Positions 23,865 through 34,345 of a stretch of 64,000 nt of DNA are shown piece after piece. Source of the DNA: Ectopseudomonas toyotomiensis (GTDB lineage Bacteria > Pseudomonadota > Gammaproteobacteria > Pseudomonadales > Pseudomonadaceae); the NCBI RefSeq assembly GCF_900115695.1, contig NZ_FOXK01000011.1:124001-188000 (forward strand), written 5' to 3'. The position numbers and the translations under genes were made by a program. Every line of letters begins with the position of its first letter. Position 1 is the stretch's first letter. The notes beneath the pieces are model-generated. The model was not told the DNA's origin and ran no database searches. It saw only the letters and a program-made list of their open reading frames with translations.

Positions 23865-24707
23865 TTGGAAACCACGGTCTTTCTCGCCGTCATCGCCGCC
23901 GCTGCCCTGCATGCCGGCTGGAACGCTCTGCTCAAGATTGGTCTGGATCGCTTCCTCACCGCCACGCTGATTCAGATCGGTGCAGGGCTGGTGGCGCTTT
24001 GCGCCTTGCCATTTGTGGCCCTGCCACAAGCCTCGGCCTGGCCGTGGATTGCGCTGTCGGCGTTGCTGCATATCGGCTACAACTTCTTTCTCGCCCGCGC
24101 CTACCAGTACGGCGACTTGGGCCAGGTCTACCCGATTGCGCGGGGCAGCTCACCGCTGATGGTCGCCCTGCTCTCACTGCTGCTGTTGCATGATGGGCTC
24201 GGTGCCCTGCAGTTGCTGGGTTTGCTGGTTCTGGTGCTGGGCATCTGGCTGATGGCGCTGCGCGGCGGCCATCACAAGGCGCCACAGGGAGCGATGCTGG
24301 TCTGTGCGTTGATGACGGCACTGTTCATCGCCGGCTACACCCTCAGCGATGCCATGGGCGCGCGCAACAATGGCGATGCGCTGAGCTATTCGCTGTGGCT
24401 GTTCACCGTCAACGGCGTGGTGATGGCGGTGGTATTGGCCATCAGCCGTGGGCCGCGCGCCTTCCTGCAGCTGGGCCCGCACTGGCGTGGCGGGCTGGCC
24501 GGAGGGGCGATGTCGATGGCGGCCTACACCATCGTTATCTGGGCCATGACCCAGGCGCCGGTGGCATTGGTTTCGGCCCTGCGCGAGACCAGCGTGGTGT
24601 TTGCCGTGCTGCTGGGGGTGGTGTTGCTCAAGGAAAGATTGCGACCGATTCGCCTGCTGGCGTGCGCGGTGATCGCGGCTGGTGTAGTGGTGATGAAGCT
24701 GGCGTAG
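23865..24707 (+). CDS. EamA-family (DMT) transporter
   Basis: A 280-residue membrane protein with about ten hydrophobic helices in two EamA repeats. It begins METTVFLAVIAAAALHAGWNALLK; the initiator is TTG, and no ATG in frame fits the first helix. YQYGDLGQVYPIARGSSPLMVALLS ends repeat one, and ALVSALRETSVVFAVLLGVVLLKERL in repeat two is the usual EamA motif. The family exports small metabolites; substrate unknown. Nothing adjacent is co-oriented closely enough to be an operon partner. Confidence 0.88.
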   Translation: METTVFLAVIAAAALHAGWNALLKIGLDRFLTATLIQIGAGLVALCALPFVALPQASAWPWIALSALLHIGYNFFLARAYQYGDLGQVYPIARGSSPLMVALLSLLLLHDGLGALQLLGLLVLVLGIWLMALRGGHHKAPQGAMLVCALMTALFIAGYTLSDAMGARNNGDALSYSLWLFTVNGVVMAVVLAISRGPRAFLQLGPHWRGGLAGGAMSMAAYTIVIWAMTQAPVALVSALRETSVVFAVLLGVVLLKERLRPIRLLACAVIAAGVVVMKLA

Positions 24708-24793
24708 GGGTTCGCGTTGCGACAAGTGGATTGCGAAAACACAACTGGTGGGCTGAAGCGGATCGCCGCCCGGCCCGCCCTACAAGGACATCT

Positions 24794-24857
24794 GTAGGAG
24801 CGAGCTCTGCTCGCGAACCTCAAGCACAAAAGCTTCGCGAGCAGAGCTCGCTCCTAC
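24794..24857. repeat. Perfect 24-bp inverted repeat
   Basis: The 24 bases at 24794-24817 (gtaggagcgagctctgctcg plus cgaa) are the exact complement of 24834-24857, around a 16-base loop. The outer arms match the gtaggagcggct family. The gap 24708-25126 otherwise shows no gene. The hairpin could act in mRNA stability or termination after the EamA gene, but lacks a U-tract. Confidence 0.88.
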
Positions 24858-25126
24858 CCGGTCCCCCAACGCAACCAGCAGGTCAGGAGGCAATCCGCAC
24901 CATCGGGGCGGCCTGACTCGGCATTCTGATCGGGAACCCGAGCCCCGCTTTACGGTTCTGTTGATCAACGGGTGCTGAATCGTTGACCGTTTTTTCGTCA
25001 TACGCTGCCTGCATGCTGGCCGTGCTGACTGCCTGGACGCGAGAGTTTTTGCCGGCCAGGCGGGCTTGCGGCACACTAGCGCCCTTCCCGAGCCACCGCT
25101 CGTTTTGCCACACAAGCAGAGTCCGT

Positions 25127-27610
25127 ATGACCCGTTCCCCCTTCCGCCGCCTCGTCTTCGGATCGTTGCGCCGCCTGCTGTACCTCTGGGTACGCTCGGA
25201 AACCATCAACCAGTCCGCCTTCACCCTCAAGCTCGACCGCAGCAAGCCGGTGTTCTACGTGCTGCAGCAGCCCTCAGTGAGCGACCTGGCAGTGGTCGAC
25301 CGCGAGTGCACCAAGGCCGGCCTGCCGCGCCCGGTGTTGCCGGTGGCGGTCGGGGAACACATCGAGCCCGCCGCCTTCTTCTACCTGACACCTGAGCCGG
25401 ACTGGTTCGGTCGCCAGGACAAGCGCGGCATATCGCCAACCCTGGATCGCGTGGTCACCGCCCTCAGCCAGCATGCCGTGGATGACGCACAGATCGTCCC
25501 GGTCAGCGTGTTCTGGGGGCAGTCGCCAGACCGCGAAACCAGCCCCTGGAAACTGTTGTTCGCCGACAGCTGGGCGGTGACCGGGCGCCTGCGCCGGCTG
25601 GTGAGCATCCTGATTCTCGGGCGCAAGACCCGCGTGCAGTTCTCCACGCCGATTCACCTGCGCGAGCTGGTCGAGCAGGACAAGGGCCAGGAGCGCACCC
25701 TGCGCATGGTGCATCGCATCCTGCGCGTGCACTTCCGCAACCAGAAGGCGGCGGTGATCGGCCCGGACGTGTCGCACCGGCGCAACCTGGTCAAAGGCCT
25801 GGTGCACGACCCGATGGTGCGCCAGGCGATTGCCGAGGAAGCCGAACGCGAGAAGATCAGCCTGGAGAAGGCCGAAGCCCAGGCGCTGCGCTACGGCAAC
25901 GAGATCGCCTCGGACTACACCTATACGGTGATCCGCTTCCTCGAACTGGTGTTGTCCTGGTTCTGGAACAAGATCTACGACGGCATCAAGGTTCACAACG
26001 TCGAAGGCGTGCGCGACATCGCCCAGGGCCACGAGGTGATCTACGTGCCCTGCCACCGCAGCCATATCGACTACCTGCTGCTGTCCTACCTGCTGTTTCG
26101 CAACGGCCTGACGCCGCCGCACATCGCCGCCGGCATCAACCTCAACATGCCGGTTATTGGTGGCTTATTGAGACGAGGGGGCGCCTTCTTCATGCGCCGC
26201 ACCTTCAAGGGCAACCCGCTGTACACGGCGGTGTTCAACGAATACCTGCACACCCTGTTCAGCAAGGGTTTCCCGGTCGAATACTTCGTCGAGGGCGGGC
26301 GCTCGCGCACCGGGCGCATGCTGCGGCCGAAGACCGGCATGCTGGCCATCACCCTGCGCAGCTTCCTGCGCAGCCACCGCCTGCCCATCGTCTTCGTGCC
26401 GGTGTACATCGGCTACGAGCGCGTGTTGGAAGGCCGCACCTATCTGGGCGAGCTTCGCGGCGCGAGCAAGAAGAAGGAGTCGATCTTCGACCTGTTCAAG
26501 GTGCTCGGCGCGCTCAAGCAGCGCTTCGGCCAGGTCTCGGTGAACTTCGGCGAGCCGATCAAGCTGGCCGAATTCCTCGATCAGCAGCAGCCCGGCTGGC
26601 GTCAGCAGGAGCTGGGCCCGCAGTACCGCCCGGCCTGGCTCAACGACACCACCAACCGCCTGGGCGAGCGCGTGGCGCGTCACCTCAACGAGGCGGCGTC
26701 GATCAACCCGGTCAACCTGGTGGCATTGGCGCTGCTGTCCACCAGCAAGCTGGCACTGGACGACCGTGCCCTGGCCCGTGTGCTCGACCTCTACCTGGCC
26801 CTGCTGCGCGCGGTGCCCTACTCGCCGCATACCACCCTGCCAGACGGCGACGGCGCGGCGCTGATCGAGCACGTCAAGGGCATGGACCTGCTGGCCGAAC
26901 AGAAGGACGCGCTGGGCAAGATTCTGTATCTGGACGAGCAGAATGCCGTCCTGATGACCTACTACCGCAACAACGTGCTGCACATCTTCGCCCTGCCGGC
27001 GCTGCTGGCGAGCTTCTTCCAGAGCAGCGCGCGAATCAGCCGCGAGCAGATCCTGCGCTACGCCGGCGCGCTGTATCCGTATCTGCAATCGGAGCTGTTC
27101 ATCCGCTGGGAACAGAGCGAGCTGGAAGCCGTGATCGACCAGTGGCTGGTAGCCTTCGTCGAGCAGGGCCTGCTCAAGGTCGAGGGCGACGTATACGTGC
27201 GCCCGGCGCCGAGCTCGCGCCAGTTCGTGCTGCTGACGCTGCTGTCGCGCTCGGTGGCGCAGACCCTGCAGCGTTTCTACATGGCCATCGCCCTGCTGCT
27301 CAACGCCGGGCAGAACGCGATCAGCGCCGAGGAGCTGGAAGACCTGTGCACGGTCATGGCCCAGCGCCTGTCGATCCTGCATGGCCTGAACGCGCCGGAG
27401 TTCTTCGACAAGAGCCTGTTCCGCCACTTCATCCAGAGCCTGCTGGACCAGGGCGTGCTGCGCCAGGACGAAGCCGGCAAGCTCAGCCATCACCCGCTGC
27501 TCAGCGAACTGGCCGAAGGCGCCGCCAAGCGCGTGCTGCCAGCGGAGATTCGCCTGTCGATCCGCCAGGTGGCGCTGGATCGTAACGAGGATGAGCCGGC
27601 AGCGCCGTAA
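25127..27610 (+). CDS. plsB: PlsB, glycerol-3-phosphate acyltransferase
   Basis: A 827-residue membrane-bound enzyme. ATG 25127 (MTRSPFRRLVFGSLRRLLYLW) is chosen over 24983, which would add a non-conserved stretch. The four acyltransferase blocks are clear: PCHRSHIDYL (the HX4D catalytic block), GGLLRRGGAFFMRRTF, YFVEGGRSRTGR, and IVFVPVYIGYERV. It acylates position 1 of glycerol-3-phosphate with acyl-CoA or acyl-ACP at the inner face of the cytoplasmic membrane, starting phospholipid synthesis. Length is normal for PlsB. A weak ribosome site (AGCAGAG) precedes it. Confidence 0.95.
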   Translation: MTRSPFRRLVFGSLRRLLYLWVRSETINQSAFTLKLDRSKPVFYVLQQPSVSDLAVVDRECTKAGLPRPVLPVAVGEHIEPAAFFYLTPEPDWFGRQDKRGISPTLDRVVTALSQHAVDDAQIVPVSVFWGQSPDRETSPWKLLFADSWAVTGRLRRLVSILILGRKTRVQFSTPIHLRELVEQDKGQERTLRMVHRILRVHFRNQKAAVIGPDVSHRRNLVKGLVHDPMVRQAIAEEAEREKISLEKAEAQALRYGNEIASDYTYTVIRFLELVLSWFWNKIYDGIKVHNVEGVRDIAQGHEVIYVPCHRSHIDYLLLSYLLFRNGLTPPHIAAGINLNMPVIGGLLRRGGAFFMRRTFKGNPLYTAVFNEYLHTLFSKGFPVEYFVEGGRSRTGRMLRPKTGMLAITLRSFLRSHRLPIVFVPVYIGYERVLEGRTYLGELRGASKKKESIFDLFKVLGALKQRFGQVSVNFGEPIKLAEFLDQQQPGWRQQELGPQYRPAWLNDTTNRLGERVARHLNEAASINPVNLVALALLSTSKLALDDRALARVLDLYLALLRAVPYSPHTTLPDGDGAALIEHVKGMDLLAEQKDALGKILYLDEQNAVLMTYYRNNVLHIFALPALLASFFQSSARISREQILRYAGALYPYLQSELFIRWEQSELEAVIDQWLVAFVEQGLLKVEGDVYVRPAPSSRQFVLLTLLSRSVAQTLQRFYMAIALLLNAGQNAISAEELEDLCTVMAQRLSILHGLNAPEFFDKSLFRHFIQSLLDQGVLRQDEAGKLSHHPLLSELAEGAAKRVLPAEIRLSIRQVALDRNEDEPAAP

Positions 27611-27814
27611 TCGTAGGGTGTCGCGGGGCCGCCAAGGCCATGCGCACCTTCGAATCCCCATTGCCGAGGTGCGCACGGCGCACCCTACCCGTTAAAGCCT
27701 CGGGTGGATGTCGCTTTTGACATCCACCATCGCGGACGGACGATGCAACCAGACGAACCTGTCACGGTTTTGGCAGTCAGTCGATAAGCCACACACCGGC
27801 AGGAGGCCCTGGCC

Positions 27815-28528
27815 ATGATCGATTCCCTGATGTTGAGCGCTGCACGCATCACCACGCTGGCGACTGGGCAGGTACTGACCAACGCCAGCGGTTTCTTCTT
27901 CCGCCGGGATCAACGGCTGTTCCTCGTCACCAGCCGCCACGTGATGCTCGACGAGCCGAGCGGCCATCAGCCGGACAGCCTACAGATCGAGTTGCATACC
28001 GACGCAGACAACCTGGCCAGCACCGTCAGCTTTTCCATCCCGCTGTATGACGGCGACCAGCACCTGTGGCGTCAGGGTATGGATGGTGCGGGCGAGATCG
28101 ACGTGGCGGTGATCGAGCTGGATCAGGCCGCGCTTCCCGACAATGGCGCTTACCAGGCCTTCACCCCGCAGCACCTGCTGCAAGCCGACGAGCATGTGGA
28201 AATAGGCTCGACGCTGTTGGTGGTGGGCTTCCCGCTGGGCTTTCAGGACACCCTGCACCGCATGCCGGTGGCACGCCATGCCGGACTGGCATCGTCCTTC
28301 GGTCTGCGTTTCCACGGGCTGGGCTACTTCCTCACCGACGGGCGCACCCATCGCGGCCTGAGCGGCGCGCCAGTGGTCAAACGCGCCAGCGTCGATGGCG
28401 AGCTACCCTGGCATCTGCTCGGCATCCACTCGACACGCCTGCTCGGCAATCGCGACGAGGATCAGGACGAAGCCCTGGGTCTGAACTGCACCTGGTATGC
28501 CGATATTCTGATGACGCTGACGGAGTGA
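27815..28528 (+). CDS. Trypsin-like serine peptidase
   Basis: A 237-residue protein with a chymotrypsin-fold triad pattern: FLVTSRHVM with the histidine, GEIDVAVIELD with the aspartate, and THRGLSGAPVVK with the serine in a GLSGAP loop. No signal peptide is visible, so it appears cytosolic or is a stress-type protease of the short trypsin_2 group. The start is ATG 27815 or the nearby internal ATG at 27830 (MLSAARIT); a GGAGG-like site (GGCAGGAGG) upstream favours 27815. Substrate unknown. No neighbouring gene suggests a role. Confidence 0.82.
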   Translation: MIDSLMLSAARITTLATGQVLTNASGFFFRRDQRLFLVTSRHVMLDEPSGHQPDSLQIELHTDADNLASTVSFSIPLYDGDQHLWRQGMDGAGEIDVAVIELDQAALPDNGAYQAFTPQHLLQADEHVEIGSTLLVVGFPLGFQDTLHRMPVARHAGLASSFGLRFHGLGYFLTDGRTHRGLSGAPVVKRASVDGELPWHLLGIHSTRLLGNRDEDQDEALGLNCTWYADILMTLTE

Positions 28529-28833
28529 ACATAACCGGATGCAACCCGGGAAAGCCGGCGTAGGGCGGACTCAGGAGCGAAGCGAACAGTCCGCCGGGCC
28601 ATGCCCTCGTTCGACACCACGGCTCATCATCGGAACGCCAACGGCGTACTGCTTCCGAGCGGCCGGCGTCCCGGTACGCCCTACTCGCTACGAAACGTGG
28701 ATGCCGGGGTCGGACCAGAACATCGCGGCTGAAGCCGCTCCTACAGGTATTCACCCGTCCCGTAGGAGCGGCTGGGCGGCATTGCGCTTCAGCCGCGAAA
28801 GATTCAGCTCACGAATGTCAGCGGCCCAATAAA
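28529..28833. repeat. Intergenic block of dispersed repeats
   Basis: Contains an accggatgcaacccggg fragment at the left, a cgtagggcggactcaggagcg segment, then the pair agccgctcctac (28733-28744) and gtaggagcggct (28762-28773) with flanking gcggctgaa/ttcagccgc (28722-28800). No coding sequence is supported in this gap. Confidence 0.7.
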
Positions 28834-28866
28834 AAACCCGCCCTGCGCATCACGCAGGGCGGGTTT
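28834..28866. terminator. Bidirectional terminator after mqo
   Basis: aaacccgccctgcg (28834-28847) and cgcagggcgggttt (28853-28866), a 14-bp perfect stem with a 5-base loop. A-rich on the left and T-rich on the right, so it can end transcripts from both strands. It lies 20 bases past the mqo stop. Confidence 0.9.
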
Positions 28867-28885
28867 CTTTACAGCGGTGAAAGCC

Positions 28886-30493
28886 TTACAGAGTCACAGC
28901 AGCCGGCTCGGGCTCGGCGGCCATTTCCACGTCCGGGGCGACTTCGATGTGCTGCAGCTCGAGACGCTCGCTGCTCCACTGGCGGATGCGGTTGGTCAGC
29001 GCCAGGTCGTCGTTGAGCTTCTGCCCGTAGGACGGGATGATCTCCTTCAGGCGCTCCTGCCACTCAGGGGTGGCGACCTTGTCGGCGAAGGCCTTCTCGA
29101 TCAGGTGCAGCATGATCGGTGCAGCGGTGGAAGCACCCGGCGAGGCGCCCAGCAGTGCGCTGATACTGCCGTCGGCCGAGGTCACCACTTCGGTGCCGAA
29201 CTGCAGCACCCCGCCCTTCTCGGCATCCTTCTTGATGATCTGTACGCGCTGGCCAGCATTGATCAGCTCCCAGTCGGCGTCCTGCGCCTCCGGGAAGTAC
29301 TCGCGCAGCGAGGCCATGCGGTCTTCCTGGCTGAGCATCAGTTGACCCATCAGGTAGGTGCTCAGCGACCAGTTGTCCATGCCGGCGTTGACCATCGGCA
29401 TGAAGTTGTCAGTGGTCATGCTGCTGAACATGTCGAGCAGCGAGCCGTTCTTCAGGTACTTGGTGGAGAAGGTGGCGAACGGGCCGAACAGCAGCACGTT
29501 CTCGCCGTCGATCACGCGTGTGTCCAGGTGCGGCACGGACATGGGCGGCGAGCCGACAGAAGCCTTGCCATAGACCTTGGCCAGGTGCTGGGCAACCACG
29601 TCCTGGTTACGCGTCATCAGGAACTGGCCACCGACCGGGAAGCCGGCGTAGCCCTTGGCTTCTTCGATACCGGACTTCTGCAGCAGCTTGAGCGCGCCAC
29701 CACCAGCGCCGATGAAGACGAAGCGCGCATTGATGCTCTGCTCAGCGCCGTCCTTGGCCAGGTCGGCCACGGTGACACGCCAGGTGCCATCTTCATTACG
29801 CTGCAGATCGCGAACTTCGTGCTCAAGGTGCAGGCTGGCCTGCTGCTTGCCGATCAGCGAGTCGATGAGCTGACGGGTGATCTCGCCGAAGTTAACGTCG
29901 GTGCCGATGGCCATACGGGTGGCGGCGACCTTCTGCTGCGGGTCACGACCTTGCATGACCAGCGGTACCCACTGGGCGATCTGCGCGTGATCCTCGGTGA
30001 ACTCCATGCCACGGAACAGGTTGCTGTGCTGCAGCGCAGCATGGCGCTTGCGCAGGTATTCGACGTTGTCGTCACCCCAGACGAAGCTCATGTGCGGGGT
30101 GATGTTGATGAAGCTCTTGGGCTTGCTCAGCACCTCGCGCTCGACCTGGGTGGCCCAGAACTGCTTGGAGATCTCGAACGACTCGTTGATGGCGATGGCC
30201 TTGCTGATGTCGATGCCACCGTCGGCGGTTTCCGGGGTGTAATTCAGCTCGCAGAACGCCGAGTGGCCGGTGCCGGCATTGTTCCAGCCGTTGGAGCTTT
30301 CGGCGGCTACCTGGTCGAGACGCTCGTAGATTTCGATGCTCCAGTCCGGCTGCAGCTCGTGGAGGTAGGTGCCGAGGGTGGCGCTCATCACGCCAGCGCC
30401 GATCAGCAGCACGTCGACGGTTTTCTCGGGCTCGCGGGGCTTGGAGCAACCGATCACGCTGAGACAAAGCAGCGTCAGCAGGATTTTCTTCAT
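28886..30493 (-). CDS. mqo: Malate:quinone oxidoreductase with lipoprotein-like N-terminus
   Basis: A 535-residue FAD enzyme. ATG 30493 is chosen; the open frame continues upstream without homology. The N-terminus MKKILLTLLCLSVIGCSKP has the form of a lipoprotein signal with Cys at residue 16, ahead of the FAD-binding motif VDVLLIGAGVMSATLGTYL. Other Mqo marks are SSNGWNNAGTGHSAFCELNYTP and FVFIGAGGGALKLLQKSGI. It oxidises malate to oxaloacetate with electron transfer to ubiquinone. Mqo is usually a peripheral cytoplasmic-side enzyme, so the lipobox is notable: either a periplasmic anchor or a misleading hydrophobic start. Confidence 0.93.
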   Translation of the reverse strand: MKKILLTLLCLSVIGCSKPREPEKTVDVLLIGAGVMSATLGTYLHELQPDWSIEIYERLDQVAAESSNGWNNAGTGHSAFCELNYTPETADGGIDISKAIAINESFEISKQFWATQVEREVLSKPKSFINITPHMSFVWGDDNVEYLRKRHAALQHSNLFRGMEFTEDHAQIAQWVPLVMQGRDPQQKVAATRMAIGTDVNFGEITRQLIDSLIGKQQASLHLEHEVRDLQRNEDGTWRVTVADLAKDGAEQSINARFVFIGAGGGALKLLQKSGIEEAKGYAGFPVGGQFLMTRNQDVVAQHLAKVYGKASVGSPPMSVPHLDTRVIDGENVLLFGPFATFSTKYLKNGSLLDMFSSMTTDNFMPMVNAGMDNWSLSTYLMGQLMLSQEDRMASLREYFPEAQDADWELINAGQRVQIIKKDAEKGGVLQFGTEVVTSADGSISALLGASPGASTAAPIMLHLIEKAFADKVATPEWQERLKEIIPSYGQKLNDDLALTNRIRQWSSERLELQHIEVAPDVEMAAEPEPAAVTL

Positions 30494-30790
30494 GGGATAG
30501 TCCAGTTCATCGCACGACGACAACAGCCGTGCAGGCAAGGTTTCGGGTAGCGGCCGTTTGGGCCGCACATGGGCGATAGCCGCAGATCTGCGGCGCGGCG
30601 GGAGGAAGGGTGTTTCCAGGCCTCTTGGCGGGCGTATTCCGATCGCGCCGCGTGCTGGAGCAATATGCGTGCCGCTGAAAGGATTCAGCAGTCCCTGTGC
30701 GGCTTTCTGCCACACAGCCGGAACGGGGCTGGCGGGAACTCGCCAGATCCACGGGAGGAGCCCCCTGGAAATGGCGGAATCCCGCCCGAA

Positions 30791-31474
30791 TCAGGCCAGC
30801 AGCAGCGGCAACAGCAAGGCAGTGCCAATGCCCAGCAGGCTCATCGCCAGGGCGGCGAAGGCGCCGCACTCCTCACCTTCCTGCAAGGCGTGCGCGGTGC
30901 CGATGGCATGGGCATTGATACCGTAGCTCAGGCCACGGGCCGCGGGGTGATCGACGCCCGCCCAACGCAGCAGCAGCGGCCCCATGGCCGTACCGATCAC
31001 CCCGGTGAGCATCACCATCACCGCCGCCAGCGAGGCGACGCCGCCGATCTGCTCGGCCACCGGCATGGCAATCGGCATGGTCACGAATTTCGGTGCCAGG
31101 CTCATCACCACGCTCCAGTCGGCGCCCAGCGCCCAGCCGATGGCCAGGGTCAGCGCCACCGACAGGACGCCGCCGGCCGTCAGGGTGATCAGCACGGGCC
31201 AGAACAATTGGCGGATGCGCTTGATGTTGTGCTGCAGCGGCACCGCCAGGGCTACGGTGGCCGGCCCCAGTAGCCAGGCAACGGGCTCGGCGCCAGCGCG
31301 GTAGGTGGCGTAATCCACGCCGCACAGCAGCAAGGTGGCGACGATCAGCGTCACCGATACCAGCACCGGCTGCAGCAGCAGCCAGCCGCTGCGGCGATAG
31401 AGCCAGGCGGCGATCAGAAAAGCGGCCAGGGTCAGGGCGATGGCGAACAGCGGATGATGAGTCAGCAGCGTCAT
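30791..31474 (-). CDS. LrgB/CidB-family membrane protein
   Basis: A 227-residue integral membrane protein of the LrgB family, MTLLTHHPLFAIALTLAAFLIAAWLYRR, with the conserved stretches DYATYRAGAEPVAWLLGPATVALAVPL and LAPKFVTMPIAMPVAEQIGG. The C-terminal LSYGINAHAIGTAHALQEGEECGAFAALAM matches the conserved GTA-box of the family. Its start overlaps the end of the upstream LrgA-like gene by four bases. LrgAB/CidAB proteins are implicated in murein hydrolase control and in pyruvate or glycolate transport; which applies here cannot be told. Confidence 0.93.
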   Translation of the reverse strand: MTLLTHHPLFAIALTLAAFLIAAWLYRRSGWLLLQPVLVSVTLIVATLLLCGVDYATYRAGAEPVAWLLGPATVALAVPLQHNIKRIRQLFWPVLITLTAGGVLSVALTLAIGWALGADWSVVMSLAPKFVTMPIAMPVAEQIGGVASLAAVMVMLTGVIGTAMGPLLLRWAGVDHPAARGLSYGINAHAIGTAHALQEGEECGAFAALAMSLLGIGTALLLPLLLA

Positions 31475-31824
31475 CCCTTGCGCTCCTGACGGCGGATCAG
31501 CGTCTGCAACAGCCAGCCGCAGAACGGCACGGTGACCAGCAGCGACAGCACCAACGCCGTGGCGATCACCGGCAGTTCACCGAGCAGCAGGTCACTGCTG
31601 GTCATGATCCCCGAGGCCGGCACGGCCAGCAGCAGCGGCAGATATGGCAGCAAACCACCGGCGGCCTGCTGCAGCGGCTCGGGCACGGCGCCGCGCCACA
31701 TCAGCCAGACCGAGAGCAGCAGCAGGCCAATGATCGAGGCCGGCAGCATCGGCAACAGCCAGTGATTGAGCGCCACGCCGAACAACTGCAGCAATACCAG
31801 CCAGAACAGGCCACGCACCATCAT
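31471..31824 (-). CDS. LrgA/CidA-family holin-like protein
   Basis: A 117-residue protein with four predicted membrane helices: residues ~4-20, ~24-43, ~58-77 and ~84-105. It starts MMVRGLFWLVLLQLFGVALNHWLLPMLPASIIGLLLL and ends in a basic LIRRQERKG tail, all typical of the LrgA/CidA (YohJ) family. It is translationally coupled to the lrgB-like gene (4-base overlap) and in turn overlaps the DUF934 gene upstream by four bases, so the sulfite reductase genes and this pair may be one transcript. Confidence 0.9.
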   Translation of the reverse strand: MMVRGLFWLVLLQLFGVALNHWLLPMLPASIIGLLLLSVWLMWRGAVPEPLQQAAGGLLPYLPLLLAVPASGIMTSSDLLLGELPVIATALVLSLLVTVPFCGWLLQTLIRRQERKG

Positions 31825-32335
31825 GATCTCGACTCCTCCTTATGGCGCCCCCGACGAAACAGCGGACGCGGCTCGATAACCGAGCGACCATACAACACAC
31901 TGAGCCCTTGCAGGCCCTTGAGTGCATCTTCCAGCGATTTGTCGGCGCGCACGGCGAAGGCATCGAAGCCGCACTGGCGCATGTGCGCCAACTGGTCGCG
32001 CAGCACATCGCCCACCGCGCGCAACTCGCCGCACCAGCCCAGGCGGGTACGCAGCAGGTAGGCCTGGCTGTAGCCACGACCATCGCGAAAGCTGGGGAAG
32101 TCGATGGCGATCAGCGGCAGGCTGGCGAGAAAGGGCTGCAGCGCCTCCGGCTCGTCGTCCACCTGCAACAGCAGGCCATCGGCACTCATCGCCCTGCCCT
32201 GCAGCACCGCAGCAGGCTGCCGCTCGCGCCAGGCCGTCAGCGGCAGGATCAGCGGCGCGTCCCCTTCAGTGTCGAGTTGCCAGGGATCATCACTGACGAT
32301 GCAGGCCTGGCCCTCGACCAGGCGAATCAGATTGT

Positions 32336-32339
<4 letters not shown>
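31821..32339 (-). CDS. DUF934 protein (sulfite-reductase partner)
   Basis: A 172-residue protein with the DUF934 core: VDDEPEALQPFLASLPLIAIDFPSFRDGRGYSQAYLLRTRLGW, where DFPSFRDGRGYSQ is the family signature. DUF934 genes usually follow siroheme sulfite/nitrite reductase genes in proteobacteria, as here: the start overlaps the reductase stop by four bases. It probably helps assimilatory sulfite reduction, perhaps as an electron-supply partner, but its biochemistry is not fixed. Matches PA4129 by position. Confidence 0.9.
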
Positions 32340-34003
<1,664 letters not shown>

Positions 34004-34244
34004 GCCGGCAGGCCTCCTGATCACGGGGCGTCGACTATGCCTGCCGGGCGTGCACCGAAAACAGCGCCAGAAAAGCCTTAAAAAACCGGATCAGATGGAT
34101 ACGCCAGTGGCCGATGCAGGGCACTGATTGGCGTGGCGCGATGTCGCAGGGCGGTATCTGGATCGCTCGACATGAAGGCTCATGACCTCAGAAATGGCGC
34201 GGCCTGGCGGCCTGCGTGGCACTTTTCCCTGCGTTCGACGCAAT

Positions 34245-34286
34245 CATCTGATCCGCTTTTTTATCGAAAACCTGAGTCTGTTTTGT
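34245..34286 (+). promoter_or_regulatory. ccoG promoter with Anr/FNR-like half site
   Basis: catctgat at 34245-34252 followed 27 bases after its start by ctgagtctgttttgt (34272-34286). The same two elements with the same spacing lie upstream of ccoN at 48295-48336. Here the TGAT half is present but the second half (ATCA) is replaced by T-rich sequence, so oxygen control may be weaker. The rest of 34004-34345 shows no gene. Confidence 0.55.
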
Positions 34287-34345
34287 AAACAGCCCCACTC
34301 GGATCATGGCGCCAGCCTGAATAAACGCCTGATGAGGGCAACGAC

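Noticed and set aside
28877..30550. 557-residue plus-strand open frame over mqo
   Set aside because: Shadow of mqo on the other strand.
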